Positions 22,554-35,535 of a stretch of 64,000 nucleotides of DNA are shown here, in pieces. The stretch's first letter is position 1. Every line of letters starts with the position of its first letter. The position numbers and the translations under genes are program-made. Source of the DNA: Phialocephala subalpina (taxonomy: Eukaryota > Ascomycota > Leotiomycetes > Helotiales > Mollisiaceae); NCBI GenBank assembly GCA_900073065.1, contig FJOG01000024.1:922973-986972 (forward strand), in the 5' to 3' direction. The notes beneath the pieces were generated by a model, which ran no database searches, had not been told where the DNA came from, and saw nothing but the letters and a program-made list of their open reading frames with translations.

Positions 22554-24652
22554 TCAGATGATTGTGATGATATATGGACCTTGATTACCAAGTTCAGGCT
22601 TTCCTTCTTGGTCGAACCCAGACCTGTTCTCCCACTCAATTGATTCAGAACCAGACATATCCGTCCTCGTCAAATCTCGATGCTTCTCGAAATCTCCAGA
22701 ATAGTGGATTTCTTTAATCTTAAATGCGCCAATTCGACGAAACCGATGAGCACCCGGATCTGCATTTGTCAAAATCATGCCCCATATCTCCCCGATACCA
22801 CTCTCGTCATCGACACCCTCTAACATAGGCACAAAAACCACATCGCCTTCTACTTCGGAAGCTATCCGATCCGGGTATACCTTCATCGTAGACTTAGAAG
22901 AAAGATTGAGACCTGACCATTCGGTGGGCTCGAAGGAGGTCAATCTCCCACCATGACATGAGCCTTGCAAGATGTCTCGACACCGCAGCCGCACGTAACC
23001 ATCACTCACTTCTCCGAACTGATCTCCAGAGAAGGTGGTATCTGCTTGAACAACCTCTACCCAAGTGTTATAATTTTCGACTCCAACTAGCTCTAGGGCA
23101 AGCCATGCATTATTGTCTGTCGACGCCCAGGACCAAGACGGAGCCCGATAGCTTGCCGTAGTCCCATCGTAAGGCATTTCGATGTCTTCAACGTACCACA
23201 TGAGATTTATAGCCATGTCCTTTTCCCATAAACCCGCCAGGTACCTCGGTCCGAACTGTGGAGCGAGAATCCTTGCAACACCCGCAAGAGCGATAAGTTT
23301 ATCGCGACTAAACGTCAAGTTGCGATTAGTGTAATTGGCAATAATTTGACCCCATCCCCTCACGACATCCAAGCTTGTTTTCATGAGTAAATCATGGCTC
23401 AGTTGTCCGATCGTTAAAGAATCCGGAATCTCGGTCGATTCTGGGAATATCTCGTGAGCTTTCATGGTGCGGCATTCCCATGCAGTCTGGGAATGTGCGA
23501 AAATCAGCGTGCTGGGAGGCAAGAAACGTTCCTGATATGTCCAGGCTCGACGATCAAGGACGCAATTGGTCATTAATTCCCATGTGAGGTTTGTGGTAGT
23601 ACAATTCCAGACACTGGATGTTACCGATCCTGAGGTTTCAGGAAGGGAGACCCTCAAAGCTAATGTCCGGGTTGTATCTCTTTTAAAGAAAAGACCCGTC
23701 TCACCGTCTGGAGCGTCAGCAGCTGCGAGATTGAGGGCAGAGTTTGAGTACACGTATACCATAAGAGCGGCCTCGTGCTGCCAATCTCTTTCGTCGCCTT
23801 GAAAGATGCAAAGGGAATCGATCCAGAGATACTTGAATCCTAGTTTCCTTGTTGCATGGATCGCGTCTCTGAATGTTTTGCTAAGCGCAGTGGCAGGAAT
23901 TTGAGACAAGAAATCGGGGTAATTGTCCTTAGTGAGCGTCGTGAAAGACTTTCGGCCCCAGCAGTGAGATAATGTGACGTATTCGATGTCATTGGATAAG
24001 AGTTGAGAAGGTACGATCTTGATCTTGGTGTCTTTACCCGTGTCACCGAGAGAGATCAGTCGTGTTGGCAGCCTTCGTTCCATGAAGCGTTTCGCACATG
24101 CTGGGTGAGATTCCCTGCATGTTTGAAGCCATTTGGACATAAGCTTCCAGCTCTCCTCGCAATCTGTTGCTGGTTGGATGGTTCCTAGTTTAACCTTCCC
24201 ATTTGCTGTGAAAGTTTGCGGTTACTAGATGTATTGAGACAACCTGTATCAATGAACTCACAAGAATGAGAGATGGCTATGCAACCAGAGCGCATTATCC
24301 TCATCAGTGGGAAATCTAGCCCTGGAAACTTCAACTGGATTGCGAACAGCCCGATAGCTTCTACTCGCACATTTACGTTGCTTCTAACCAAGGAATCCTG
24401 TGACCGAATTGCCTGGACCTCACTATCTAAGAAGGAATTGAAGAGCATACGGCAGGTAGGACAAATGCAGGTTTCGAGGTCGAGAATGTTGTGGTGTGGG
24501 TGGCCTTTTCTTGTTTGATTCCATACTTCTCGTTCATGCCAGAGATCGAAGACTGATTGGCATTCCAGGCAGAGATCGTCCTGTTGCAGAGTGGAACCAT
24601 GCTCCTCGCGGTTGGTGCAGGATTTATCTGCGTCGAGCACTCTCGCAGCCAT
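22554..24652 (-). CDS. HET-domain protein 1
   Basis: Two exons, 24652-24262 and 24205-22554, joined across a 56-nt GTGAGT-CAG intron; 680 aa. The N-terminal exon carries Cys pairs (LCLECQSVFD, CICPTCRMLF) common ahead of HET domains. The HET domain (about 215-370) shows its three blocks: YVTLSHCWG; FRDAIHATRKLGFKYLWIDS then LCIFQGDERDWQHEAALM; and RAWTYQERFLPPSTLIF. The C-terminal part has APSWSWAS, the usual end of the conserved region. HET proteins trigger heterokaryon-incompatibility cell death or act as NLR-like effectors, usually in the cytoplasm. Another in-frame ATG upstream (24826) could add about 58 residues; I chose 24652 because it begins a typical N-terminus. Confidence 0.88.
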
Positions 24653-27600
24653 ATTGCTGCAGTATTCGGACCCTGTTAGAGTGATGGGTCTTGCTGTGAT
24701 TGTAGTGAAGGCAGATGTTTGGAGAGAAAAATTAAGCACGAAGGAAGGGAGATGACTAAGATAGAGGTCGAGGCGAAAGCTTTGGAGGAAGGTGGTGAGG
24801 CGCCAATGCTCAGGATCAGGCTGCACCTTCCCTAAATAACGCCGTACTAACGATCAAATGTCGCCTCAGAACACCACACTTTTTCGGACCCCAAAGCGAG
24901 ATGCCGGAGCCCATGCTAACATGCTAATGCGAGCAGAAGTTACGAGAGAATGGCCTCGATCAAAAGAACATGAATGTTTGATGCAATGATCTTCGCTGAC
25001 GGCTTGCAAGTCTTGAAGCGAAAATGCTTGTTTAGGGTCGTCCGGTACTGGAAGCCTGAAAGTTCAGGGAGTCGATCGCTAGCTTTCAGGCTGTTACAGC
25101 GACCAAAATTTTGTTGCTCCTCATACCACGACATCGGATTCAAATCAGCGCTTTAATGGACGGAATATTGCCTCAGAAAAACGTATCTTCCCGCTTCTGA
25201 GAATCTCTGCTGGCATATTTGAACGATTGAGAGGACTTTATTGTGTAACTTGCTTGTCAAAGAGTCCTCGAGCTCGCTTTCTACCCTTTCCCCTTCAGAA
25301 GTCTCGTAAAAGCTCCCGTCGCACGCTCTCACATCACATGTGGAGGCAGGCATTTCGAGACTCGACAGGCGACAGCGGAAAGAAACAAGAGATACAAAGC
25401 AGCTGACGACGTCAGATCCTACAGAATAAAGTTTTCAATCTACTAAGCAATATATATATATATTTTAACAAAAAGAGGTAACTAGAAGAAGCATGTAAGA
25501 GATGTGACGCATTCAAAATAGCTTCTTTTTCGTGTTAGCTTTACAGGCGGAAATTGGAATACAAAAATCGCACTCATCAGAACATAAAATTCCAAGGCAA
25601 AAACTCTCAATTCCATAGCATTTGGCGCTCAAAGATAAGATCTTTCATTCGCATCACCGCAGACTCACAATATCATCCTATGGCTCACCAAAAACTTCAA
25701 ACTTTTGCTGGATAGCTTAGGTATATTCACATGCTCTGGCATTTCTGCTTCCTCTTCTCTTTGTGCTTGCTATTCTTTCGCGAAGGATCATAAACAGCTC
25801 CAAGTGACGGAGGAGAGATAAGAGAGGACAAAGCCAAATGTCTGGCTAACAAGCAGAGGGAGCAGCTCAAGCCGCATCGAGTGAGCACGTGCTTGAAAGG
25901 GGTCCCTTTATCTTTCTAGAAACCTCTTTTCTCGAAGCCTCAAGGCTTGCGAAGGCTCTATAGGCTATGTATATAAGCACAGACGCCCTGTCGAGCTTAC
26001 TCCTGCCCCATTTTTGTGGAAAGGGTGCTCATGTGACTCTCGCAGGCATACTTGCCTCTTCTCTCACGAAAATTCGAGGCGCATAGGGATATATCACCTA
26101 ATGATCCAAAACCTTGTGTTCTAGGTACAATTTTCCCGGAATTTCAATGGCTACTAGTGTTCAATTCAAATTTCTAAATTCCGTCCGTAGCAGCAGAGAA
26201 AATGCGAAATATAACGTGTACCGCCGAAGCAACAATAATAATTTTGGAGACTATTGAGAGTATGAGGAGAGATGGTGCAAATCTCCTTCAACCAAACCTC
26301 CGAGTACGCAAATTCTACTGCAAAACAAGCAATGCGGATGAAAGGCATTGTATTCGAAATAGAGAAGAGGTGCTCATGCCGGCTACAAATCAAGTTTACT
26401 ATGAGATATATTAAGCAGTATATTGGAATAATTGACTACTTTCTCATGGCACAAGCTAGGAAAGGAAAGAGGACAAGAATTCTTGATAGGAACAAGTATG
26501 ATCGAACTGGGAGAGGTGTGCGGATATACTACAAGATTATGGACAATCTATGAATTGCTTGAATTCACGACGTGCACTCTGCTGAGGGGGCTCTGCGGAC
26601 TCGAGAGTCGAAATGAATGCAAAAATCAACAGGTTCTTCTTGCCTTCGTAGCCAACATGGAGCGGAGCAGTACCCTGACCGATATGGGCAACATCGAATA
26701 TTCTTGAAGGACTGGAGCGCACCAAGCCGCAAAGGCGTCAAGCGGTGAGGTTCAGGTATATGGTCCATCTGCACTCGATGCTCTTCCTGCATCGTCGTGG
26801 TGTCATGTTGGAGATGACGCTGGTGGCTGCCTCTTGTGCCCTCCTGTTCATTGTTGAACGTGTCCTTGCGACCTCCAAAGACAGTGAGTATGCTCCACCG
26901 TGAACGGGAAGCAGGGAACTCCTAGACCCGGGGGCAACCTGTGACTGCCGGTTGCTGTAACTCCCGGCGTGTGTTACTGCAACACAAAATTTGTGATATT
27001 CGAGATTGAGATCTTAGCGCAGATCTGGGAAGATATGATCGATATGCAGGCTGGTATGGGAAAATGAAACGATGAAGGAGCAAGAAAGCAAGATCTAGAG
27101 AACGGTGAGCGATGATGCAATGCAAATGCAACGGATACCTGCAAAATAAGCTTAAGAAATGATCCGATGGCTTCCGGAATATTCCCAACTGCATCCGTGA
27201 AACGTACTTGCTTCCCCCAAGCTTTCAACGACAATGAAGGAGCAAAACTCCGAGCTCGAAGTCCTGCACAAGCCCGTGACAGCAACAGACAATCCGTAGC
27301 ACGTTGTACCTCCAGTAACACAAAGCAGGGATCTCATGCCTTGGCTTGCGATCTGGAGTGCAGATATATTGCACACTGTCTCAGATTCTGTGATCTGGCG
27401 GGTACCGGTAAACGCTCAAAAGACTGGAATGCGGGGAGAGAGTTCTTGGATTTGAAGATCGCGCTCTCGAATTAATGGAAAAGATGGAGTCGGTGGGCAC
27501 GCGGACCTACAAGAAATATGCGACGGGCCTTGACATTGAAGAAAGATCGAGACTTTGCAGTGAAACGCCGACAGTCGTCGACTTGATTGCTTGGCTGAGG

Positions 27601-29651
27601 TGGTTGGATGAAATACTGGGAGCGAACGAAGCAGAAGAAGCAGAAAAGTGGACATGCGACATGAGTTCATCTCGTCGCAACACGCGCTGAGCGTTCTGGC
27701 CACAATAGGGCTGATATGATGTCTGGGTCGCGGAACAAGAAGGGAAAAAAACAGTTGAAACGAAACTAAACATAAAGTTTTCCGGTTGCATGAACAAGTC
27801 GTCGGCAGGAAAATAACCTCATCACAATGTTCTCCACCGTTCAATCCCGAAGCCGCTCTCTTGCCGGCGCTGTGATCGGGATGCGGCATCGCGAGCGAAA
27901 GAAGCTCTTGGACGATTCGTAAGATTACAACAAAATTGGAGAACTCAAGTCGAAACATGCCCATGCTGTGGCGTTCAGGGATTATAATCGGAGGAGCGGG
28001 GTGATAATCAATCGCTGTAGGGGAGTGCTGCAGGTACCGGGGATTTGCTGCAAGGATGACAGCTTGGCGGAAATCAGATGGAGCAGGAGTCTGGAACTTT
28101 GAGGAGGAGGATTATGGATGTGATGACCTGTTGGAGATTTTGGATGATTTGCGTGGGTAACAGATGAGGGCAATGTCCGGTATCATTTCGAGAGAGTTTG
28201 CTGTTTCTCCATGGTCGGAGATGGATGACGATGACTTCTTCACTTCTCGTGTTGAAGTCGACTGAGCCTTTGTGTCTTTGATGGTGACGTGGTTGACATC
28301 CTTCTTGCTTCTCACTGGCTTGGAGTTGGCCACTGGCGGCAAACGGGTTCGTTTTTAGGTGCAGCGTTCCTGGATGAGGAGATGCAAGGAACGAGAACCA
28401 TCTGTTCGTCCGCCAATCAGCGCCTGGAACGTGCCCCTGAAACCATGAGAGCAAACGCCTCCCGCCCAGATCACACCCCGCGATTAGAATCCGTATCCGC
28501 ACGGTAGCTATCAATCTCACTGCGCCAAAGGATCTGAGTTTGCGAGCCGTGTGCTGGAATGCCTTCGCAGCCTCTTGTTTGACTGTGGAACGTGACGATG
28601 CACTGAACGGTCCTGGGCCTCCAGAATGCAATAAAGAAGGCGGGAATGGGCTGATGATGAAGCACGATGCCAACAATCCTTTGTGAGAATGTGCGGTGCA
28701 GCCATCGTCAAGTCATCCAGCATGCCATTAGGGGGCCACGACTCAGAGATGGTTGGGAACTTGGCATGCCAACGTACTTCGCTTCGTAAGAATTCAATAT
28801 AGGTTTTCAGCGTGCAGAATGCTACTGTACAGTAAGTACAGTACAGTCATGAGCTTAGTTTAGATCGGATGTTGTGGTGGGATGCACTGCATCGGTACCT
28901 GCAGCAGCTTCCTCGCTTGAACCCCTTTGCTAGCAAAGCAGCAAATATAAGATCTTAAACAACAAAAGTTGGATGAGAGCAAACAGGTACATGAGACGAA
29001 ATGAAGTCGTTGACATCATCGGAGATGAGGACTCATACTCAAATCAAATAATTCCAACTCATTCATGAGTTGGAATCTTCGACCCGAGATGAGTGGCACA
29101 GCGATCTCCAAGTAGTGTGTTTCGAGACTCTGCACACTCCGTCGTGGCTCCCGGTTGGCTTGCTTGACCCCTGAAATGTTTCTGGGCCTCTCCGCGTGGG
29201 CCGTCAAAGGCGCAAACTGATGAGATTAGTGTGGAGCTAGACACGCTAAACCATAACAGGCCATTTCCAATCCCCCCCCAGCCATACCCAGATTTGCAGA
29301 CCACGTCCAATCTCGAGACCTACATCTACACCTTCATTCTCCTCTTCTTCGTCCAACCACCTTCACGTTCGCTCTTTCGTCGTTCTACGGCACTTACACT
29401 CCTTCCCGGATTCCTGCACGATACAACCTCTGTCACTCCTTCCAGTTAATTGATATCAGTCGCACTTTCCATTCACGATATTCACGAGACGAGCACTTCT
29501 TCGACAGAACCATTAAGTACAGCAGCGCTGCCAATTCACCCCGAACTCGATCTCCTCTTCCCAAGGTCGATTCCTACCACGCGTCTTCGTACATAACTTT
29601 CTCGAAGAAAGTCAACATACCCCATCTCCCACGAGTCAATCGAAATTCAAG
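24653..29651. other. 5-kb gene desert
   Basis: About 5 kb without a gene I can support. Frames are short and scattered over both strands. A (TA)n microsatellite lies at about 25450-25463. A perfect 7-bp inverted repeat (ACTGTAC / GTACAGT, 5-nt spacer) lies near 28823-28841. The last 350 bases are pyrimidine-rich and look like the promoter and leader of the CAP gene at 29652. I saw no transposase, reverse transcriptase or terminal repeats. Confidence 0.5.
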
Positions 29652-30708
29652 ATGCGTTCCTCCATCATCGTTGGTTCTCTCTGCGCCGCTCTGGCCGTGG
29701 CATCTCCAATCCACAAGGCTGTCCAGAAGAAGGACCTTGTCTGGGATATCACCACCGAGATCATCTACATTACCGTCACTGAGGGCGAGCCTCTTCCCAC
29801 GTCATCTGCAGTCCCCAAGGTCACCATCCACACCACCGTCACCGCATCCTCATCCAAGGCTCACAACCATGTCAAGCCCTCATCAACCTCTGTCTATGTA
29901 GCCCCCGCTCCTACAACCACCTCAACCACTCCTCCCCCACCTCCTACGACCTCGACTACATCTACTACCCCAGCTCCGGCCCCAACTTATTCCACCGAGG
30001 CTGCCCCAGTTGTTGTCGCATCCACCTCAACTCCTGCTGTCGTCGCTGCTGTCTCAACTTCATCTACCGCTGCCGCATCTGTTGCTTCTCCAACTGACTA
30101 TCAATCGACTGCCATCTACCACCACGCCAAGCACCGTGCTAACCACTCTGCTTCCGCTTTGGAGTGGGATGACACTCTTGCTACCTATGCCTTGGCTACT
30201 GCTAACACTTGTGTCTTCGCCCATGACATGTAAGTTTAGCACACTCTGAATCATGCGACGCATCTAATCTGTGATTAGGACTGAGGGTGGCGGTGGATAC
30301 GGCCAGAACCTTGCCGCATATGGTACCACCAGTGACGTCTCCTCCTTGGACAAGTCCACCTTGGTTGCTGATGCCATCACCAACCAATGGTACTATGGTG
30401 AGGCCGCCAACGTTCCTTACGGACAAGACAGCCCAGCTGTTACCAACGTTCCCGAATTCCTCCACTTCACTGCCTTGATCTGGAAGGCTAGCACCAAGGT
30501 TGGATGTGCGACAGTTGAGTGCGGTGCTGGAACTATCTTCAGCTACGCCAGTTTGTATACTGGTAAGGAACTCCCTCGAGACAAAATGACAACCTGCTAA
30601 CACGTCCTAGTCTGCGATTACTCCTCGGAGGGTAATGTTTTGGGCGAGTTCATTGCCAATGTAGCTGAACCTCTCGACCTTTCTGGCATCACTGCAACCA
30701 TCTCGTAA
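29652..30708 (+). CDS. Secreted CAP/PR-1 (Pry-like) protein
   Basis: Three exons, 29652-30229, 30279-30562 and 30611-30708 (introns 49 and 48 nt); 319 aa. There is an N-terminal signal peptide (MRSSIIVGSLCAALAVASP). Residues 60-150 are a Thr/Ser/Pro/Ala-rich linker, probably O-glycosylated. The C-terminal CAP domain has HAKHRANHSASALEWDDTLA, FAHDM (joined across intron 1), GGGGYGQNLAA, HFTALIWKASTKVGCATVEC and VCDYSSEGNVLGEF. The last motif is joined across intron 2. Fungal CAP proteins of this layout (yeast Pry1 type) bind sterols and fatty acids outside the cell and some act in host interaction. Confidence 0.93.
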
Positions 30709-31940
30709 ACGTCTACGATTATGACTGGTACACGAGCATCACGTATCTTCATGCCTCTGGGAGCGCGGCTATGTTCTTTGTACCGATTTTGCTGGTAATT
30801 GTGGTAATGGTCGTGGACGGGTCCATGGCTATCAATCGCCTTCACGCCTCATACACTGGTTGACCTATGTTGGGATAGAGCACTCAGGAGGGTGACGAAC
30901 AAAATTTCTTTTCACTTTCTGCACACAGCCTCGCCCGCTGGATGTCCTAGCATCTTCCTCTTTGCGAGTCACGATCTTGGATCATCTTGTTCCGTCGATG
31001 GATTTCCGTCGCGGACCGGCAGGCAGGCGTTCATTTCACTTCTTGTAATTAGCTTTTACGACCAATGGGTGTCTTTTCCCCACAACTTCTTGCCTTCTCT
31101 CAGCATGACCGCGGTGTTCTTCTCGGCGATGGTTTCCGGAATTGTTCTAGGGATGATTTGGGAGGCGTGCAAGGTGGAGTGAACTGGTCTTTGCGACGGG
31201 GTCTGAGCCAAAAGTACAAGAAGTGAGCAAAACTCACAAATAGACAAAATTTCTGAGAGAAAACAATGGTTCCTTGAAGTGAAAGATTGTTGAGGTGAGA
31301 ATAAGGTATTCCGACAGACGGCTGCTGAAACGCTTCGCCACGTCGTTCGCAGTGATCCGTAACAACACCCAGTAAGCTTAAGGTTCTAGAAGGAAGAGAT
31401 CCACGTCATGTATTGTCTCGAGATCCCCAGATCTGGGACGGGTGTTGATTCAAGGATATCTATCTCGAGTTCATGCTGATTCATGCCTTCAGTTTGAGGC
31501 TGATGTATCAACGCCCCCTCCATCTAGATCCGTCCTAGCGCAGCCTCACCAGCGATAAGAACATGACGATACGAAGCTCCACCACACAACCTCTCTTCAC
31601 CGTCTTCTAAACCATATCGAGTCGCATTTTGCCCCTCTTTTGCAGGCTTCACTGACCTCGCCGTTCGTTGAGCTGGTTTACTGCGCACAGAAGTTGAGAA
31701 TTGCGATCGTCCCGAGATATCCATTTTACCCCGCTACGTCCGACGAGGTCAGGTCTCAAATAGCGAATAGCAGATTTTGAAATAGTAGCTTTGACTGCGG
31801 CGAGTCAGCTACATCGAGTCTCTTGCAGAGTCGCACACCTCGCCCTTCTAATAATTCATATCGAAGCTCTCGACCTCCTTCATCAACAACCAGCCATCCT
31901 CGAATAACAGCTGGACATCTCGTCCCGCCTAGCATCAGCA
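30709..31940. other. Intergenic between CAP and SPATA20-like genes
   Basis: 3' flank of the CAP gene and promoter region of the SPATA20-like gene. A 66-codon minus-strand frame (31724-31524, start MDISGRSQFSTSVRS) is the only protein-like stretch and has no recognised family. I do not call it. Confidence 0.45.
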
Positions 31941-34670
31941 ATGATGGCCGCCCACCTCCGCGGCGAGTTCGCAAAAGACTCCTCCACCAACCCCTCCTCG
32001 GCCTCTGCCACCGGTTTCAGTTCTCTCAAATCTAGTCTGGGTTCTGCAACCGCGAATGGTACCAACAACATCCCCGCACGAGAAGAGGAAAAGAAAGAGG
32101 AAGTGAAGTTGGAGAATAAGGCACATGAGAGTAGGAGTCCGTATGTGAGGGCTCATGCGGGGAATCCGGTCAAGTGGCAATTGTGGGGGGATGAGGCGAT
32201 TGAGTTGGCGAGGAAGGAAAATAGGTTGTTGTTTGTTAGTATTGGGTATAGTGCTTGTCATTGTGAGTTCCTGCTTCCTCTTGATTGTTTGGGACTGGAG
32301 GAAAATGGAGAATCTGCGTGCTCGAGGAAGTGGGAGGTGCGATGAGAGATGATGGGAAGAAGCGGACTCGAGAACTTGGTGTGAAAAAGGAACAGAAGAC
32401 AGCTAACACTGCCAACCACAGGGTGCCATGTAATGGAACGCGAATCCTTCGAAAACGACGAAGTAGCCGCAATCCTCAACACCTCCTTCATCCCCATCAA
32501 AGTCGATCGCGAAGAACGCCCCGACATCGATCGCATCTACATGAACTTCGTCCAAGCCACCACCGGTTCCGGTGGCTGGCCCTTGAACGTCTTCGTCACT
32601 CCTGACCTCGAACCAGTCTTTGGAGGAACATATTGGCCTGGTCCAACTAGTTCAACAATGCAATTTGAGGATCAGGTGGACTTCTTGGGGATATTGGATA
32701 AGTTGAGTACGGTGTGGAAGGAGCAGGAAGAGAGGTGTAGGAGGGATTCTGCGCAGATACTTTTGCAGCTGAAGAATTTTGCTGCGGAGGGGACTTTTGG
32801 TGGTAGGCTTGGGGAGGGAGGAGATGGACTTGATATTGAGCTTTTGGAAGAAGCAAACCAACATTTTGCGTCAACCTTTGACAGCGTGAATGGAGGATTT
32901 GGATCAGCTCCAAAGTTCCCGACACCGAGCAAGCTGGCTTTCTTGTTAAGGATAGGTCAGTATCCAAGTGTGGTAGTAGATGTGGTCGGTGCGGCGGATT
33001 GCAGGAATGCACAGACGATGGCTATTACGACGTTGAGGAAGATGGCGAGAGGAGGAATTCATGATCATATTGGGAATGGGTTTGCGAGATATTCGGTTAC
33101 GGCTGATTGGTTACTGCCTCATTTTGAGAAGATGTTGTATGACAATTCCCAGTTGTTGGATGTGTATTTGGATGGCTTCTTGCTTTCCAGAGATGCGGAG
33201 CTTTTGAGCGTTGTCTACGATATCTCGACTTATCTGACGACTACTCTGGCACATCCAGAAGGAGGTTTCTACTCCAGCGAAGACGCGGACAGTCTGTTCA
33301 GGAGAGGAGAGACGGAGAAGAGAGAAGGAGCTTTCTACGTCTGGACAAAACGTGAATTCGAGAACGTCTTAGGTAAGGATGAGCCCATCCTGTCAGCATT
33401 TTTTGGCGTCCACGGACACGGCAACGTTGCACCGGATAACGACGCACACGACGAGTTCTTGGATCAGAACGTTCTCTCTATCGTCAGCGCACCGAGTACA
33501 TTGGCCAGTCAGTTCGGAATGAAGGAAGAGGAAGTTGTGCGGATCATCAAAGCAGGAAAAGAAGCTCTTCGAGCACACCGAGAGAAAGAACGAGTTCGAC
33601 CAGGCTTGGACGACAAGATCGTAGTGAGTTGGAACGGTATCGCTCTTGGAGCTCTCGCCAGGACCGGGGCCGTGATCAAGGGTTTCGATCCTGAGAAATC
33701 AGCAGAATATCTTGGATTCGCGGTCAAGGCTGCAACTTTCATCTACGAAAAGCTCTACGATGAAAGCACCAAGACTCTGTATCGGATCTGGAGAGAAGGC
33801 CGTGGAGAGACTGAGGGATTCGCTGATGATTATGCATTCTTGATTGAGGGTTTGATTGATCTTTACGAAGCTACTTTCGATGAAAAGTGGTTGAAATGGG
33901 CCGATGACCTCCAACGTTCGTATCTCCCATTTCTTCCCCTCCCAATATCTCAGTAACGAGAAACAGAAACTCAAATATCCCTCTTCTACGACGCCCACGG
34001 TTCCGGCGGTTTTTTCTCCACCCACTCCTCCGCCAAGCATGTAATCCTCCGCCTAAAAGATGGAATGGACACCTCCGAACCCTCCACAAACGGCACCTCA
34101 GCATCAAACCTCTACCGTCTCTCCTCGGCGCTAAACGAGCCCTCCTACGCCCAAAAAGCCAAAGAAACAATCGCAGGCTTCGAATCAGAAACTCTACAAT
34201 ATCCTTGGTTGTTCGCTTCATTCATGCCCGGTGTCGTAGCTGGACATTTCGGCGTTAAAGGTACGGTTGTGTTTCAAGGTGAAGAGACGGATTCTGAGGG
34301 GATAAAGAAAATTAAGGAATATGAAAAGAGTCCGAGGGGTAGTTTGGCTTCTTTTGCGAGGTTGGATAGAGAGAGTAAGTGGTTGAGAGAGAGGAATGCG
34401 TTGTTGAGGGATTTTGGGAGGGATGGGAAGACTAGGATTTTGATTTGTGAGGGAGGAACTTGTAGGGAGGAGAGCGTGAGTCCAGGTGCAAGGACTATTA
34501 AGGAGAAGGGGGATCCGATGGATGTTGCGGGGTTGAAGGAGGCGTTGCTTGAGAAGGCTGGTACTGGACCGACGTCGGCTCCTTCGACGAGTGAAGCAGT
34601 GGAGGGGGAGGCTGCGGCGGAGGTACCAGCTTCGTTCTTACCTGGAAAGGAGAACTCGAAGCCTACGTAA
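31941..34670 (+). CDS. SPATA20/YyaL-type thioredoxin-fold protein
   Basis: Three exons, 31941-32262, 32422-33915 and 33967-34670 (introns 159 and 51 nt); 839 aa. The N-terminal thioredoxin-like domain contains the family hallmark [13 protein letters not shown], whose Trp codon is assembled across intron 1, and [13 protein letters not shown]. The middle and C-terminal parts form the alpha-helical barrel domain seen in SPATA20 and bacterial Yya[38 protein letters not shown] and [18 protein letters not shown]. The family is widely conserved, but its reaction is not established; a redox or sugar-epimerase-like role is only suggested by the folds. The C-terminus is Ala/Glu-rich. ATG ATG at 31941 starts the frame. 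Confidence 0.93.
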
Positions 34671-35056
34671 ATTTGTTGGAGGCGTTGTTGGAGTTCTTGC
34701 TTTGATCTTCTCGGAATACGTCGGGGGCGTTGGGAGTCCGGTACTTCTTGGTGCCTTTCCTTGATAGGAGAGTTGATTTCAGCTATCGAGATGATATAGA
34801 TAGCTTCTCGAGATACCGTGCTACTCAATGAATGAGCATAAAGTATAAACTCCTTGCTGGTGATGTTAGGTGTCCGTCATCCTCCCAGACATTCGGCTGC
34901 CTTAAAACAGCTACCCTTGTTCGCAAAGGCGGCACAACCTGACGGACTTAGAAAGTGGGCCCGGACTTGACAACGACCTCCAACCTCCGACCTTCATCTT
35001 ACTCTCACGATGAAATTTTCAGAGGAATTCATACCGTCTTATCTTTATGTGTGAAG
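34671..35056. other. Intergenic, nothing recognised
   Basis: 3' flank of the SPATA20-like gene and short 5' flank of the ASCH gene. No signal was recognised. Confidence 0.5.
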
Positions 35057-35535
35057 ATGAGTCGATCTGCGGGGTATATCCTTACTTTCAAAACGCAATA
35101 TGCAGCAGATTAACAACTAATAATAATATAAGAACCCCGCCAAAGTCCGATGTCATCCTAGCCATACAAGACCCCTACGTGCAACAAATCGTCACCGGCT
35201 CGAAGGCATATGAGTTCTGAAAATATCATCTAGAAGAATACATTGAGCGTATATGGTTCTACCGAACCGTGCCATATTCCATCGTCAAATATATCTGCGA
35301 GATCCTACCAGCCAAGACTCGCAACCCAGGCGATCTAGGGAATGAAGAGTTCAATACCAAACACGAAGATTGGGAAGACTACGACTTCGCGTATAGAATC
35401 CTTTCGGTGTACAAACTCGATAAGCCAATCACCTTGAATGACCTCATGAATGAGCATGGTATGGAGGGAGCGCCGAGGGGTTTTGTGTATACACCAGGGC
35501 CTATCATGGAACTTGTGGATTGGCATAAGCAATAG
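35057..35535 (+). pseudogene. ASCH-domain protein with in-frame TGA
   Basis: A short exon (35057-35073, MSRSAG) joins across a 59-nt intron (35074-35132) to a second exon running to 35535. The product would be about 139 aa. It reads like an ASCH-domain (PUA-like fold, RNA-binding) protein: SDVILAIQDPYVQQIVTGSK, YEF, then a stop, then KYHLEEYIERIWFYRTVP and YICEILPAKTRNPGDLG. The family has Arg directly after YEF (as in EFRK). Here the codon at 35218-35220 is TGA, one C-to-T change from the Arg codon CGA. The frame is otherwise intact for 105 codons after the stop, so the lesion looks recent, or the stop is recoded, or the base is wrong. Confidence 0.65.

Noticed and set aside
27416..28676. 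Minus-strand frames of 182 and 200 codons in the gene desert
   Set aside because: Composition rich in Ser/Cys/Leu/Pro without pattern and no splice signals joining them; likely chance frames.
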